DNA from: Coenobita brevimanus | Lineage: Eukaryota; Arthropoda; Malacostraca; Decapoda; Coenobitidae | Direction of reading: 5' to 3' | Assembly: GCA_032717465.1 (NCBI GenBank) | Contig: CM064690.1 | Coordinates: 11,564,093-11,628,092 of the forward strand | DNA: 64,000 nucleotides | Part shown: positions 11,491-22,890 of the stretch, in pieces | Layout of the letters: every line of letters starts with the position of its first letter | Numbering within the stretch: position 1 is the stretch's first letter | Notes under the pieces: generated by a model | Told to the model about the DNA's origin: nothing | The model's database searches: none | Seen by the model: only the letters and a program-made list of their open reading frames with translations | Program-made: the position numbers and the translations under genes

Positions 11491-12957
11491 TTTTTTTTTT
11501 TTTTATGCGAGGAAGAAGGAAACAAAAGCTACGAGCATACAAAAGAGTTCCTTCTAAAAAAAAAAAAAAAAATACAAAAGAGAGCCAAATTCAAGATCTG
11601 TTCATTTCCAGATGCCAGGACATACTGCGTTTGAAAGACTGAAGATCATAGGAAGTAGGAAATACAGAAAAAGGGAGACAGTTCCAAAGTTGACCTGTTA
11701 CATAAATGAAGGATTGGGAGTAACGATTAACCCTTGCATTAGAGAGTTGGACAGAAAAGGGATGAGAGTTTATTGCTAGATGTTGTAGAGGAGGGATGCA
11801 AGCAGACAGTTAAGAGGAGCAATGACCATTGAAGTAGCGATAGAAGAGATAAAGAGGCAACAGTGTGGCAAAGAGACAGAGGCTGAAGGGAGCCAGTAAG
11901 AGGAGCAGATTAATGAGACGAAAAGCCTTTGATTCCACCCTACTAAGAAGAGCTGTATGTGGGGAGCCTCTCCACACATGAGAGTTGTACTCCATACAGG
12001 GGCAAATAAATCCCATGTATAAAGTCAACAACTGTGCAGGGGTAAAGAAGGTACAGAGTTGGCTTAGCACACCTAATTTCTTGGAAGCAGATTTTACCAG
12101 AGATGTAATATGATCTTTCCAAGATAAATCCCGAGTGAATGAAACTCCAAACATGTTCAAGGATGATGCTGGATATTATTAAATTTTAGTGGGTACTCCT
12201 GTGGAAGATTCTGTCGGGTTGATGGGGATAAAAACTGAGTCTTTGATGCATTAAAAACAACCAGATTATTTTTACCCAAGTCAGAGATACAAGCAAAGTC
12301 AGACAGGAGTGCCATAGCCTCATCCCTTGTTTGTTGAAGTAACTGCTGGGATGGATGTTGCGGGAACCTAATGGATAAGTGAAGGATGGAATCATCAGCA
12401 TACGAGTGGATAGGGTTAGATGTACAGCTTAGAAGAACATTGATGAATAACAGGAAGAGAGTTGGTGATAGGACAGAGTCCTGAGGAACACCACTGTTAA
12501 TAGGTCTAGGAGAAGAACGATGGCCGTTTACAACAGCGGCTATAGAATGACCAGAAAGGAAGCTGTAGATTAAGGCACAGATAGAAGGACAGAAACCATA
12601 AGAAGGCAGTTTGCCAGACTTGATCGAAAGCCTTTGAGATGTCAAGTGCAATGGCAAAGCTTTCGCCAAAGTCCTGAAAGGAGGATGACCGGGAGTCTGA
12701 ACGGTAGGTGAGAAGATCGCCAGTGGAGCGTCCTTGACGGAACCCATACTGACGATCAGAAAGAAGGTTGTGATAGGAAAGATGCTTTAAATTTTTTCTG
12801 TTAAGAATAGACTGAAAAACTTTTGAGACACAGGATGTTAAAGCAATTGGACAATAGTTAGAGGGTTGGGAATGGTCACCCTTCTTTGGGAATGGCTGAA
12901 TGAAAGCAAACTTCCAGCAAGCAGGAAAGGTAAAAACCTAGGCAGGATGTAAGCACA
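11491..12957 (-). pseudogene. jockey-like LINE (family A) copy 1, RT domain and 3' end
   Basis: Minus-strand non-LTR RT. From 5' to 3' on that strand: 12957-12750 contains 'LLSDRQYGFRQGR' after frame changes; 12747-12157 reads 'YGFCPSICALIYSFLSGHS', 'INSGVPQDSVLSPTLFLLF' and the catalytic 'SYADDSILHLS' (12391-12402 for YADD); 12160-11810 reads 'VSFTRDLSWKDHITSLVKSA' and 'VESKAFRLINLL'. A 3' untranslated region ends in poly(A) (poly-T on the plus strand near 11491-11505). The element is the 3' part of the LINE whose endonuclease lies at 14770-15502 and 19552-19850; between them sits a LINE B copy. Several frameshifts make it inactive. A second copy lies at 30189-31505. Confidence 0.85.
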
Positions 12958-14769
12958 GAGTGTGAAATGGAGGGAGAGTAAGAAATTGTTCTGGAAGGAG
13001 GTAAAGAAAGTAAGGCAATATGAAAGGGGTAATAGTAGGGGAGTGAAAGATAGGAACAATAGATTGTTGGTGGAGAAGAGAGAGAAATTGAGGAGATGGA
13101 AGGAGCACTTTGAGGATTTGTTGAATGTAGAGAGTGACAGCAGTGCGACTGTAAGTGGTTGGGGAATGGCTGGGAGATGAAGAGATGAGAGGAGCGAGGA
13201 AGAGATCAGTAGAGTGGAAGTAGTGGAAGCAATGAAAAATATCAAGATGGGAAAGGCCCCAGGAATTGATGGAGTGTGTGGTGAAATGCTGCGGTATGGG
13301 GGTGAGACTGTAGTGGAGTGGATATAGAGGTTATGTAGATTGGCTTGGGAAGAGGAAAGGGTTCCGGAGGACTGGAAATCAGGTATATTGTTCCATTACA
13401 CAAATGAAAAGGGGAGAGAGAAGTATGTGGTAACCATAGGGGTATTTGCCTTCTTAGCGTGACTGGAAAAATATATGGTAGAATACTCATTGATAGGTTT
13501 AAACATATAACAATGGAGCTAGTTGGAGAAGAACAAGGGGGATTTAGGAAGGGAAAAGGGTGTGTAGATCAGTTATTTGTTCTAAGATGTTTAGTGGAGA
13601 AGTATCTAGAGAAGGGAAAGAAAGTGTATGCTGCCTTCATGGACTTGGAGAAAGCTTATGACAGAATAGATAGACAAGGTATGTGGAAGGTAATACAAAT
13701 ATACAGAGTGGAAGGGAAATTGTTGAGTTCTGTGAAGAGTATGCACGAAGGAGCTAGGGCTACGGTGCGAGTGGATGGTGAGCTGAGTGAGTTCTTTGAT
13801 CTCAAAGTGGGACTGAAACAGGGTTGTTTGGTGTCTCTATGGCTGTTTAATATATACATGGATGGGGTTGTAAAGGAGGTGCAAGGTAGGGCAGTGGATG
13901 TGAGGGGTGGCTCTAATGAGTGAGGTGAGATTTGGAAGCTTCCGGTGTTGTTGTTTGCTGATGATACAGTATTGTCGAATGAAGATGAATGGGAGTTGCA
14001 AGGTTTGGTGAATGATTTTGGGACAGTGTGTAGGAAGTGCAATCTGAAAGTTAATGTAAACAAGGGTAAAGTTATGGTGTTTGAGAGGAATGAAGTCACA
14101 GAATGCACAGTGAGGTAGGATGGTGAGGATATGCAGAATGTGAGTGCATTCAAGTACTTGGGTAGTGTGATGAGTAAGGATGGGACTTTGGGGGATGAAG
14201 TGCTTGAAAGGGTACAGCAGGGAAGGAAGGTTGTTGGTTCACTGAAAGCAGTGATGAGAAATAGGGAGGTGAGAATGGAAGTTTAGAAGTCACTGCATGA
14301 TGGTATTGTGATCACTACTCTGATGTGACGTAAAGAAGCGAGGCATGGACCTTGCAAGAGGTTAATAAGTCAAGAGTGAGAGCAGTGGAAATGAGTTACT
14401 TGAGAGGAGCATGTGGAGTGACGTGGAGGGACAGGCTGACGAATGAGGAAGTGAAAGAACATTGTGGGGTGGGTGTGGATGTGGTTGAGAAGATTAGAAA
14501 AAATACACTGAGGTGGTTTGGGCATTTGGAGAGAATGGAGAATGAAAGACTGACTAAGAGGGTGTATGTAGGTGAGGTGGAGGGAGCAAGAGGGAGGAGA
14601 AGACCGAGGATGAGGTGGAGGGATGGTGTTGAGAGGTACATGAGGGAGGGGGGAGTAAGTTGGGGGGAGGGTAGTCAAATGGTGGGTGACAGAGTGACTT
14701 GGAGGCGTTTTGCCTGCAGCCACCCTTTGCGGGATTAAGGGGTCGGGCTCTAGATAGATAGATAGATAG
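12958..14769 (+). pseudogene. RTE-like LINE (family B) copy 2, inserted in LINE A
   Basis: Plus-strand RT copy, 5'-truncated. Segments: 12962-13180 linker ('EKLRRWKEHFEDLLNVES'), then 'AMKNIKMGKAPGIDGVCGEM' near 13240, then the best frame 13459-13923 ('AFMDLEKAYDRIDRQGMW', 'GLKQGCLVSLWLFNIYMDG'), the FADDTV-type box near 13955 in a shifted frame, and 14352-14738 with 'LRWFGHLERMENERLTK' and 'GRRRPRMRWRDGVERYMREG'. Stops and frameshifts separate the parts. The 3' end is a (TAGA)n tail at about 14752-14769. It lies in opposite orientation inside LINE A. Confidence 0.88.
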
Positions 14770-15502
14770 AAGAACAGACTTAGCACGATTCTGGGCAGAA
14801 ACATAAAAAAAATGTGATTCAGGGGTGGGTTAGCACTGGTACCTTTTATTGGCCCTCTCCTTGTTGCAGACAGCATTAGAACAAGTGTGATTAAACCAAG
14901 GCTTTCTTGCATTAGTCAAAGGATATTAGAAAGGAATGTATGCTTCCATGCCTGACAGAATAACCTCTGTAAAGCGCAAGGCACACTTAGATGGCTCCCG
15001 GCCATGGAAGAAATAATCATTCCAGGGAAAATCAAAGAAATACTGCTTGAGGGCCTCCCAATCTGCAGCTCCAAAGTGCCACAGTCGCTGTTTCTTTGGA
15101 GGGTCCACAGGCTGTACCGGAGTGATAGGAGAGGTTAAGGTAATAAGGTTGTGGTCAGAGGAGCTCAACCGAGAGAAAAGATTAACAGTGTAAGCAGAAG
15201 GATTAGTTGTAAGGAAGAGATCATGTATGTTGGAACTCCCTCCAAGGCGGTCAGGGATACGGGTAGGTTGCTGTGCAAACTGCTCTAGGTCATTAAGGAT
15301 AGAAAAGATGTAGGCTTGTTCACCAAGTGGATCAGTGAAAGGAGAGGAGAGCCAAAGGTGGTGGTGAACATTGAAATCTCCTTGAATGGAGATTTCAGAG
15401 AAAGGAGCAATGGATAGAATGTGTTCCATCATATAAGTAAGATAGTCAAAGAATTTTTCATAGTAGAATTAGGGGATAAGTAAACAGCACAGATATATTT
15501 AG
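14770..15502 (-). pseudogene. LINE A copy 1, endonuclease C-terminal half and linker
   Basis: Minus-strand apurinic-type endonuclease of LINE A. 15432-14926 reads 'ISIQGDFNVHHHLWLSS' (the GDFN catalytic box), 'RLGGSSNIHDLFLTTNPSA' and 'LSSSDHNLITLTSP' (the SDH box near the domain end), then a linker ('KPWFNHTCSNAV') to about 14776, where LINE B interrupts it. Upstream, 15498-15433 continues the frame ('YICAVYLSPNS') with a one-base frameshift before 15432. The codons at 15502 join exactly to the N-terminal half at 19552 once the piggyBac element and one copy of its 4-bp duplication are ignored. Confidence 0.88.
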
Positions 15503-16038
15503 CCCCTATACAGCAGGGATGTTTTTGTGCTCCTTGCGCGTCCCGCAGGGATATTCGCGCTCCAACTGACTTCTTAAAAATATTTACCAAAAATCAGTTA
15601 TTAGACCTAGAATATTATAATTATATATGAATATGGCACATACCTTCAGCTTTCTCATGGGATGTTGTTGACCATTCGTCGACAACCGTAGGCCTTGTGG
15701 AGACTTCTGAAGTTGGGTAACTAAGTCTCCACTTTACACTTCCCGACATCCAGTAATATGATTACCACAACCTGATATTATCACTAGAAACACTATTCTA
15801 TGATTTTCAAATAGTTTGGAATCCATACTAAAATAAAAACCACTGTGAAAGCAATGTAAATTACGAGCGCGTATGAGCTTCCAACCCGTCCTCATTCCCC
15901 GCTGGTATTCTGTCATTTATTATTCATAAAAACACTCACACTTTATATTCCTATTATTTTATAACACTTACTGTATATATATCTGCAGTATTTATCCGTA
16001 AGTCTCCTTCAGTAATTGTAGTTTATTGTCACTGTAGG

Positions 16039-16297
16039 CAGGGCTGTTTCTTGCTATAGGCGAAGTGTGCGGTTGCCTAGGGCCCCCGATGCCACTAGGG
16101 GGCCCCCAAGCTGCCAATATTAGCTTTTTAAGAAATTATAATATGTGTAAAGTGACTCGAGGTTGTGGTGCTTGGCTATTTCTTGGCTCTCTTGGCTTTT
16201 GTTCGCGCCTTTTCGTCTGGCATCCCATAGTTTCATAAGATAGGGGCCCCCAAACAGCATTCTGCCTAGGGCCCCCAAAAGGCTAGAAACAGCCCTG
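16039..16297. mobile_element. hAT-type MITE (259 bp) inside the piggyBac element
   Basis: Inverted ends CAGGGCTGTTTCTTGC (16039-16054) and CAGGGCTGTTTCTAGC (reverse complement of 16282-16297), 15 of 16 matching. The flanking 8-bp duplication is ACTGTAGG (16031-16038) and ACTTTAGG (16298-16305), with one mismatch. An 8-bp duplication and CAGGG ends are typical of hAT. The interior is rich in GGGCCCCC and non-coding. Confidence 0.8.
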
Positions 16298-16617
16298 ACT
16301 TTAGGCATTCACTTTCTCTCTCAGTAAAATACGTAGATAGCCAAGGTTTCACTTTCAGTCATAACTTCAGGTATTTGTACTCATATTCTTATATTACTAA
16401 TTATTTACATTTCTGTTTACATTTCCTATTGTATTTTCAATATTTACAATTCTATTTTACTTATACTACGTTATGCACTGTCACTTACACTAACTTATAA
16501 AACTATATTACACTGTTCAATCATATTTACATCCATTGCTTTCACTTGCTATTTACACATTTTTTACACATTATTTACGCGTTATTTACACATTATTTAA
16601 ATTTTCCACTTGCACTT

Positions 16618-18200
16618 TTAGAACTGCTTCACGCTGTGGTAATCAAAGAAGCAGATTACGCAGAGGGGAACCTGACACTCAGCGCACTGCCAAGAGGTGC
16701 GTTTGTGATCAGGTGTGTGTCTGGTGGTATGTGCACACACCTGGCACCTGTGAATTGCAGCCTTCCTCTTCGTTGTGGCAGGCATTTGCACCAGTCTGTG
16801 CCAATCCATGTATGCCCTCTGCTCAAATCTGTCAGCAAGTCTAACAGAATGGCGCCTTGGAGCTGCTGCTGTCACCCTACCATATCTCTCAAGCAGCTGC
16901 TGAATACAAGTCCTGGCAAACGACCTCAGGGAGAAGGACTTGGGTGGCTTTACCTTCATCTTGTACAGGATGAAGGCGTTCAGCATCGTCGTGTCAATGA
17001 GATGCAAAAAAACTTTCCTGTACCTCCTAGTATTCTTCCTGAGGCAGTCGATCTCTCCAATCATCGTGTCGGACTTGTCCACCAGCCGCATGTTGATATT
17101 ATAGTCTGTGACAGCATCAGGTTTCCTCACAGGTTCACCTGTCGTACGGTCGACCTTCCCACTGTCTTTCAGTTCCCCCTTGTGTACGGTGGTGAGCATG
17201 TGCACGACCCTCTTGTCATGCCACCGTATTGCCAGCATCTTCTCAGACTTGCGTAGGTGCTCGTCTCCTCGCTGCAAGTTTCCTGCCTCGGGGAATTTCG
17301 GGAAGTTGGCATGATTGCTCTTCACAGTGCCGCAGGAGCCGATGTCGTGCTCTGAAAGGTATTTAGCAAGTTTCGGTGCTGTATAGTAGTTGTCAGTATT
17401 AAGTACATGATTCCCACCAAAATACCTTTCAAGCAGCACTTTCACTACACAGCCTGAGAAGCCAAGGGGGTGTGTTTTATCCAGATCGATGCTGGCTGAA
17501 TAGATGACAAAGTCAAGGATGCACCCTGTCTTACAGTCGCACAGTACAAAGAACTTGATTCCAAAGCGATGACGTTTGCTTGGAATGTACTGTACAAATC
17601 TAAGACGTCCTCTGAACAAAACCAAGGATTCGTCTATGACAACCTTCTGAAATGGGTGGAAGAATGACATAAATTTATCCTCCATTCTGCTCAGAATCTC
17701 CCGGATATTCCAGAGTGGGTCAGTCTGGGAAGGTACATTGTTGTTGGTGAAGTTCAGGTTTCCCATGATGTTCCAGAAGCAATCTCTGGCCATGTACTTA
17801 TTGAAGGTGGGTGAGGGTAGTAAGGGGTTCATGGACTAGTGATCTTCCAACTCATGCTTCTTTGAATGTGGCATGAGAAGCTTGAGGGCGAAGAACACAT
17901 ACAGCTCCTGCACTCCAAGCACGGACCACTGTTGCATTTTCGCTGCACCTGCACCACTTGCAGCACGTTGTGACTTGTACCTGTTTGTCTCATCACATAT
18001 GTGCTGCATGACTTCATCATCAAGGAAGGCCAAAATGAAGTCCACACACACTCAGCATCCTCATCAAGAGTGAAGGTAGGCTGTATCCCTGAAGAACTCT
18101 CGTCAAAATGGAGTTGTTCAGGGATGAAATCGGAACCTTCCATCCACACGAAGGCATCCAGGGTTCCCTGTCATGGCGGTGTAGGGTGGTGGTGGTGGTG
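16618..18200 (-). pseudogene. piggyBac-type transposase, one nonsense codon and one frameshift
   Basis: DDD-type cut-and-paste transposase. The catalytic domain is open from 17832 to 16618 (404 residues): first Asp in 'VVIDESLVLFRGRL' (residue 67), second in 'LNTDNYYTA' (147), third in 'DYNINMRLVDKSD' (252), and a C-terminal Cys/His-rich zinc domain ('CQVCAHTTRHTPD', 'CAECQVPLCVICFFDYH'). The N-terminal domain precedes it in the same frame (18051-17839, 'FLDDEVMQHICDETNRY' to 'KKHELEDH') behind an amber codon at 17838-17836, at a place where the family normally has Trp. A frameshift near 18050 separates an acidic N-terminal region. All three catalytic Asp codons are intact, so the gene died recently. 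Its terminal repeats are at 15503 and 19551. Confidence 0.9.
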
Positions 18201-19535
18201 GTGGTGGAGGGTGGCTGTGAGGCAGACTGGGCTGTTTCAAGGTCACTCTGACTGACCCTAGGTTGCCGAGTAACACTAGCACCCCTTACTCTAGTTGATA
18301 CTCCAGTTTTACAAGTCAGGGATTTACCTCTTCCCCTATGGCCTGCCTTCACTATAGGTGCTGGTGGAGACTCCGATGACGAAGACTCAGGAGAAAATTC
18401 CGCTGAAGAGGAAGAAGAAATTATTGAAGTGGGGCTGGGAGAGCGGGGAGGTGATTCACGTCAGGACTCATGGTGGGCTGGGTCACGTGGAGCCATTGTT
18501 CCGGGGCTAACCCACCTCCTCTTCACGCCCTTCCCAAATTCCTTCCCTTGCTGCACTAAGGGCTCCTTTCCCTTGGAGCTGGGGATAACTTCAGACACTG
18601 AAGCACTCGTACTTGAAGTTTATGTCACGATTTCCTCCCCAGGCTCATCACATGATTCACCCGAAGGATCAAAGTCACTATCCATCATTATCATAGATAA
18701 TTCTGCCAGTGCACGTTCCACTGCTGAGTCACTTAGTCCTTTACTGCTTCCCACACGAGTTTTTCTAGGGGTAGAGGTCATAGAGCCCTTTGCAATGGGC
18801 GCAGAAGCAGTGGTAATGGTGGGCCGCGAGTGCAATGTGGTTTTACCTCAGAGGACAACAAGGAACTGAATGATGTGGCGTATATGGGCAGCCAAGGGTT
18901 GACAATGTCAATAGGGTGACAGCTGCTAATTTATATGCTATGAAATGATTGGTAGGAAATCTCGACAATACATAAAAAATTACGTAGTTTCAGGTGAATG
19001 TAAATATCACTTAGGCTTCTCCCTTCCTCTCTTATATATATTTTTATTATGAGATAGATTATACGGCATATTTCAATGGGAAATTATCAGGGAAAATTAG
19101 CGAACGAGTCCACATGAGGTATTGTCAGGTGATAATTAGCCAATTCCAGGTTTATGGCACTATCGTATACCTTATTTCTTTTTTGTATATATTATTTTGT
19201 ATAAGAATAGGGCATACGGCTTATTTCAATGGATGAAATCAATTGAAAATTCTGGGGAAGATTTGCTTAGCGTAGCATGGCCGGGCAGGCGAGAGAAGAG
19301 GGTAATGGAGGGGAGGTAGGGAGGGGAGTCGAGAACGGGGAAAAATGGTTAAATTGTCAACAATGGATGGGAGTACAGATGACATTAGAAGCGCTGACTA
19401 TTGTTGGACACTGGGAGTACTGATAGATGATACAAGCCACCACTTGAAAGCCCGGGAGAATTCAAAATAACACAGAATCACAAAAGTGACGCCCCGCAGT
19501 ATGATCCATTGCACCAGAGCATCACAAAAGTGATG
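18201..19535 (-). other. 5' part of the piggyBac element, untranslated and acidic N-terminal coding remnants
   Basis: Contains Ser/Asp/Glu-rich coding remnants of the transposase N-terminus (to about 18900, including a (GGT)n stretch near 18185) and then AT-rich non-coding sequence to the right terminus. No other gene is seen. Confidence 0.5.
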
Positions 19536-19551
19536 CCCTGCTGTTAAGGGG

Positions 19552-19850
19552 TTAGTCAGAGAATGACAGGAAAGCCGAAGCCAGAGAGGAGAGAATTCAG
19601 AAGAATCAAGTTCAGGAACTCGAGAGCAAGATAAGTCGTTGCGTACATATACACAACAGCCACCTTTGGCTTTGAAATGAGTATAGAGAAAGCAGGAGGA
19701 TACAGAGAAAGGTTTGCTGTCAGTTGCCTCAGACAGCTGAGTCTCGGTTAAAAAGAGAAGGTGAGGTTTAGAAGAGAAGAGGTGATGCAAAAATATCGAT
19801 ATAGACTATTTATATCAAATACATGAATATTGCAATTTGTCATAGGCAAA
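19552..19850 (-). pseudogene. LINE A copy 1, endonuclease N-terminal half
   Basis: 19790-19556 on the minus strand reads 'LFSSKPHLLFLTETQLSE' (the TET-type catalytic Glu box of APE endonucleases), 'GGCCVYVRNDLSCSRVPE' and 'FSPLWLRLSCHSLT', then meets the piggyBac terminus at 19551. It resumes at 15502. Upstream of 19790 the sequence degrades, and no ORF1 is recognised. Confidence 0.85.
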
Positions 19851-20182
19851 AATATAAGGGTAAAAAAGAGGTACCAGAAGTTTCTTTTCCCGACAAGAGG
19901 AAGGACCCATATTTCAGTCCCTACTATCACTACGTGTAACTATATTTATGCAGTCTCAGCAAGGAAGGAGTTCTATAGACATCCACCCAAAACTCGTGGC
20001 AGAAATGCACAGAATAAGTACCAAGGGAAAAGAAACACATTACCAAGGTCAAGATAGTTCGAAATATCAGTGTGAACCTTCATTACCCTGCAAACAAATG
20101 TGGCGTCAGCCGCCCTATTAAACCACAGCCAGGAGACGCAGCGACACACTCAAGCCCCCACCCTAGAAACACACCTGCTTAT

Positions 20183-20184
<2 letters not shown>
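19851..20184. other. no gene seen
   Basis: Possible degenerate 5' region of LINE A; not recognisable. Confidence 0.35.

Positions 20185-20220
<36 letters not shown>
20185..20220. repeat. (CA)n microsatellite
   Basis: About 18 CA units directly before the 5' truncation point of LINE B copy 3. Confidence 0.95.
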
Positions 20221-20228
<8 letters not shown>

Positions 20229-22440
20229 CACCAATTGGTGGTGGTAAAAGTCAAGGTTCAAATGCAATGGAAGAATAGGAGGGAAGGACAGGAGGAAGTA
20301 GCCCATGCAAAAAGGGTAGAAAGGTTGCAAGAGGATGGAAAAAGGTAGGATATAAGAGGGAAGTGGAGGAGTAATTGGATAAATATGATCTGGAGCAGAT
20401 GGGGGAGGTGGAAGGTGTGTGCATGACTTTCACAAAAGAAATCTGTGCTGCATGTGAGGTGGTGTGTTGGGTGAAGAGAAGACGAAAGGGGATGCAAGGA
20501 ACAGCATGGTGGAATGAAGAGGTGAGGCAAGATGTGGCACAAAAGATAGAAAAGCATATAGTGAATGGATGGGAAGTAGAGGCATGGAGGAAGTTGAGAG
20601 ACGGAAGAGAGAGTTATATTTAGAGAGGAAGAGAGAGGTGAAAACATTAATAAGAGAAAGAAGAGACTGGGTGAGGAATTTGGAAGGACTTTGAGTGTAA
20701 AGTGCAGGGAATGTAAGAAAATGTTCTGGAAGGAGGTAACGAGAGTTAGACAGTGTGATAAAGTAGTGTACGGGTGTGAAAGGTAAAACTGGTAGATTGA
20801 TTGTGCAGAAGGGAGAGAAAGTGACCAGTTGGAGAGAACACTTTATGGAACTGTTAAGCACAGAGAATGAAAGTAATGCGAGTATAACAGGCTGGGGAAT
20901 GGCTGTAAGGAGGGTGGTGAGAAGGGAGGAAGAAATCAGTAGGATGAAGTAGTGGAAGCAATAAAGAAAGTCAAAATGAGGAAAGCCCCAGGAAATGATG
21001 GAGTGTGTGGTGAAATATGGATATAGAAGATGTACAGATTGGTCTGGAAAGAAGGCAGGGTTCGGGTGAATTGGAAATCAGGTATAATTATTCCCTGAAC
21101 AAAGAAACAGGGGAGAAAGAAGCATATGGTAATCACAGGGGCACTTGTCTTCTGTGTGTAATAGGCAAAGTATATGGTAGGATACTTATTAAAAGAGGTT
21201 GAGAAATAACAGAGGAATCAATTGGAGGAGAACTGGGAGGTTTTAGGAAGGGAAGAGACTGTGTCAGTCAGATATTCTTCCTTAGGTCTTTAGTGGCAAA
21301 GTTTCTAGAGAAGGGAAAGAAGTTGTATGCAGCCATCATGGATTTGGAGAAAGCATGCGACAGAGTGTAAAACAAGGAATGTAGAAAATATTAAGAATAT
21401 ATGGCGTACATTGGAAGCTATCTAATGCCGTGAAGAGTATTCATGAGGATGCTATGCTTGTAGTGCATGTGGATAGTGAACCGAGTGAAATTTTCTATCT
21501 GTTGGATTGAAACAAGGATGTGCCATGTCTCCATAGTTGTTCAGTCTGTATATGGATGGGGTTATAAAAGAGATACAAGGAAGAACAGTGAATGATGGAG
21601 TGGTCCTAATGATAGAGGGCAGCATTTGGAAACTTTCTTTACTGTTCTTTGCAGATGATACTGTTTTTTTTTTTTTTTAATTGAAGACGAAAGGGAACTG
21701 CAAGGCTATGTGAATGAGTTTGGGAGAGTGTGTAAGAAACGGAATCTAAAGGCAAATGAAGGAAAATTAAAGTTATGGTCTTCAAGAGAAATGAAATCAT
21801 TGACTCTACAGTGAGGTTTGTTAATGAGGAAATGGGAAATGTGAGTGCATTTAAGTTCTGTACTTGGGTAGTGTGATGAATATGGATGGAAGTTTGGAGA
21901 GTGAGTTGTTTGAAAGGGCACAACAGAAAAGAAAGGTTGCTGGTTCTTTGGAAGCAGTGATAAGTTATAGGGATGTGAGCATGGAGGTAAAAATGTCGGT
22001 GCATGATAGTCTTGTCATACCAACTCTGACGTATGAAGCTTGGGCCTTGCTGGAAGGACACAAGTCAATAGTGTGAGCAGTGGTAATGAGTTATTTGAGA
22101 GAAGCATAATAGGAGTTGCATGGAAAGACAGACTGACGAATGAGGAAGTTAAGGAGCGTTGTGGTGTGGATGTGGATATGATAGAAAGTGTTAGGAGGAA
22201 TACACTGAGATGGTTTGGCCATGTGGAAGTGATGGAGAGCTAACGAGGAGAGTGTATGTGAGTGAGGTGGACAGGGGGAGCGGGAGGGGGAGGCAGAGGA
22301 TGAGACTGAGGAATGGAGTGGAGAGGTATACTAGAGAGAGGTGTGTAACCTGGGAGCAGGGTGGTGAAATGGCGGGGGGTAGGGCGACATGGGGGCGATT
22401 TGTTTCTGGCCACCCCCTGCTGGATTGAGGCATCTGGCAA
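20221..22440 (+). pseudogene. RTE-like LINE (family B) copy 3
   Basis: Plus-strand copy, longer than the others and more decayed. It starts in the end of the endonuclease ('DHQLVVVKVKVQMQW'), passes 'GTAWWNEEVRQDVAQK' (20375-20623), the RT fingers ('KAPGNDGVCGEIW' near 20985), 'DLEKACDRV' near 21345, the palm box GCAGATGATACTG near 21650 directly followed by a run of about 16 T, then 'FKYLGSVMNMDGSLESE'-type sequence near 21860 in a shifted frame, and 'TNEEVKERCGVDVDMIE' (22040-22243). It ends near 22440 ('FVSGHPLLD'). Many frameshifts and stops. Confidence 0.85.
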
Positions 22441-22886
22441 AGAACAGATATGTAGATTAGAATAGAAGTTGTGACTGAACAAAACTAGTGTATAGTATAT
22501 ACTGACTAGAACAAAGCAGTCATGATAAGAACTGGCAACTAACGGTAAATCCGGCTAGTGATTACAAGACGGGTGATGAAATGTCTTGGACAGACTTGTT
22601 ACTGATTACAGTGAGTGGCCACAGATTTTACTGTTTAGTATCAATTCAGCATTAAAATTTTATTGAAATCTGATTACTAAATAAAGTAGTCAGGCAAACA
22701 GACAAATAACAGCATAAATAAGTAAGCCTGAATTCAGTATTTGTGTTCTATTCAATGAAGACCAACACTTAAATAAAAGAGCTGAGTACTGATTTCCAAG
22801 CATAATTTAGGTACCGGACGTTAAATACTTAACCAAATTTAGATTTTGAGTACTTAATATGAAGTATAGGCTATACTTGTGTTCTA
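22441..22886. other. no feature seen
   Basis: AT-rich spacer between LINE B copy 3 and the second piggyBac-type MITE. Confidence 0.4.
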
Positions 22887-22890
22887 TTAA

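Larger units (their letters stand above)
15503..19551 (-). mobile_element. complete piggyBac-like transposon (4,049 bp) nested in LINE A
   Basis: The termini are inverted: left CCCCTATACAGCAGGG (15503-15518), right (reverse complement of 19536-19551) CCCCTTAACAGCAGGG, 14 of 16 matching. They are flanked by a 4-bp duplication TTAG at 15499-15502 and 19552-19555. The canonical piggyBac target is TTAA, so this is a variant site. The host LINE reads in frame across the empty site, which confirms both ends. Inside are a broken transposase (16618-18200) and a hAT-type MITE (16039-16297). The right subterminal region carries two copies of an ATCACAAAAGTGA-type palindrome. Confidence 0.88.
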
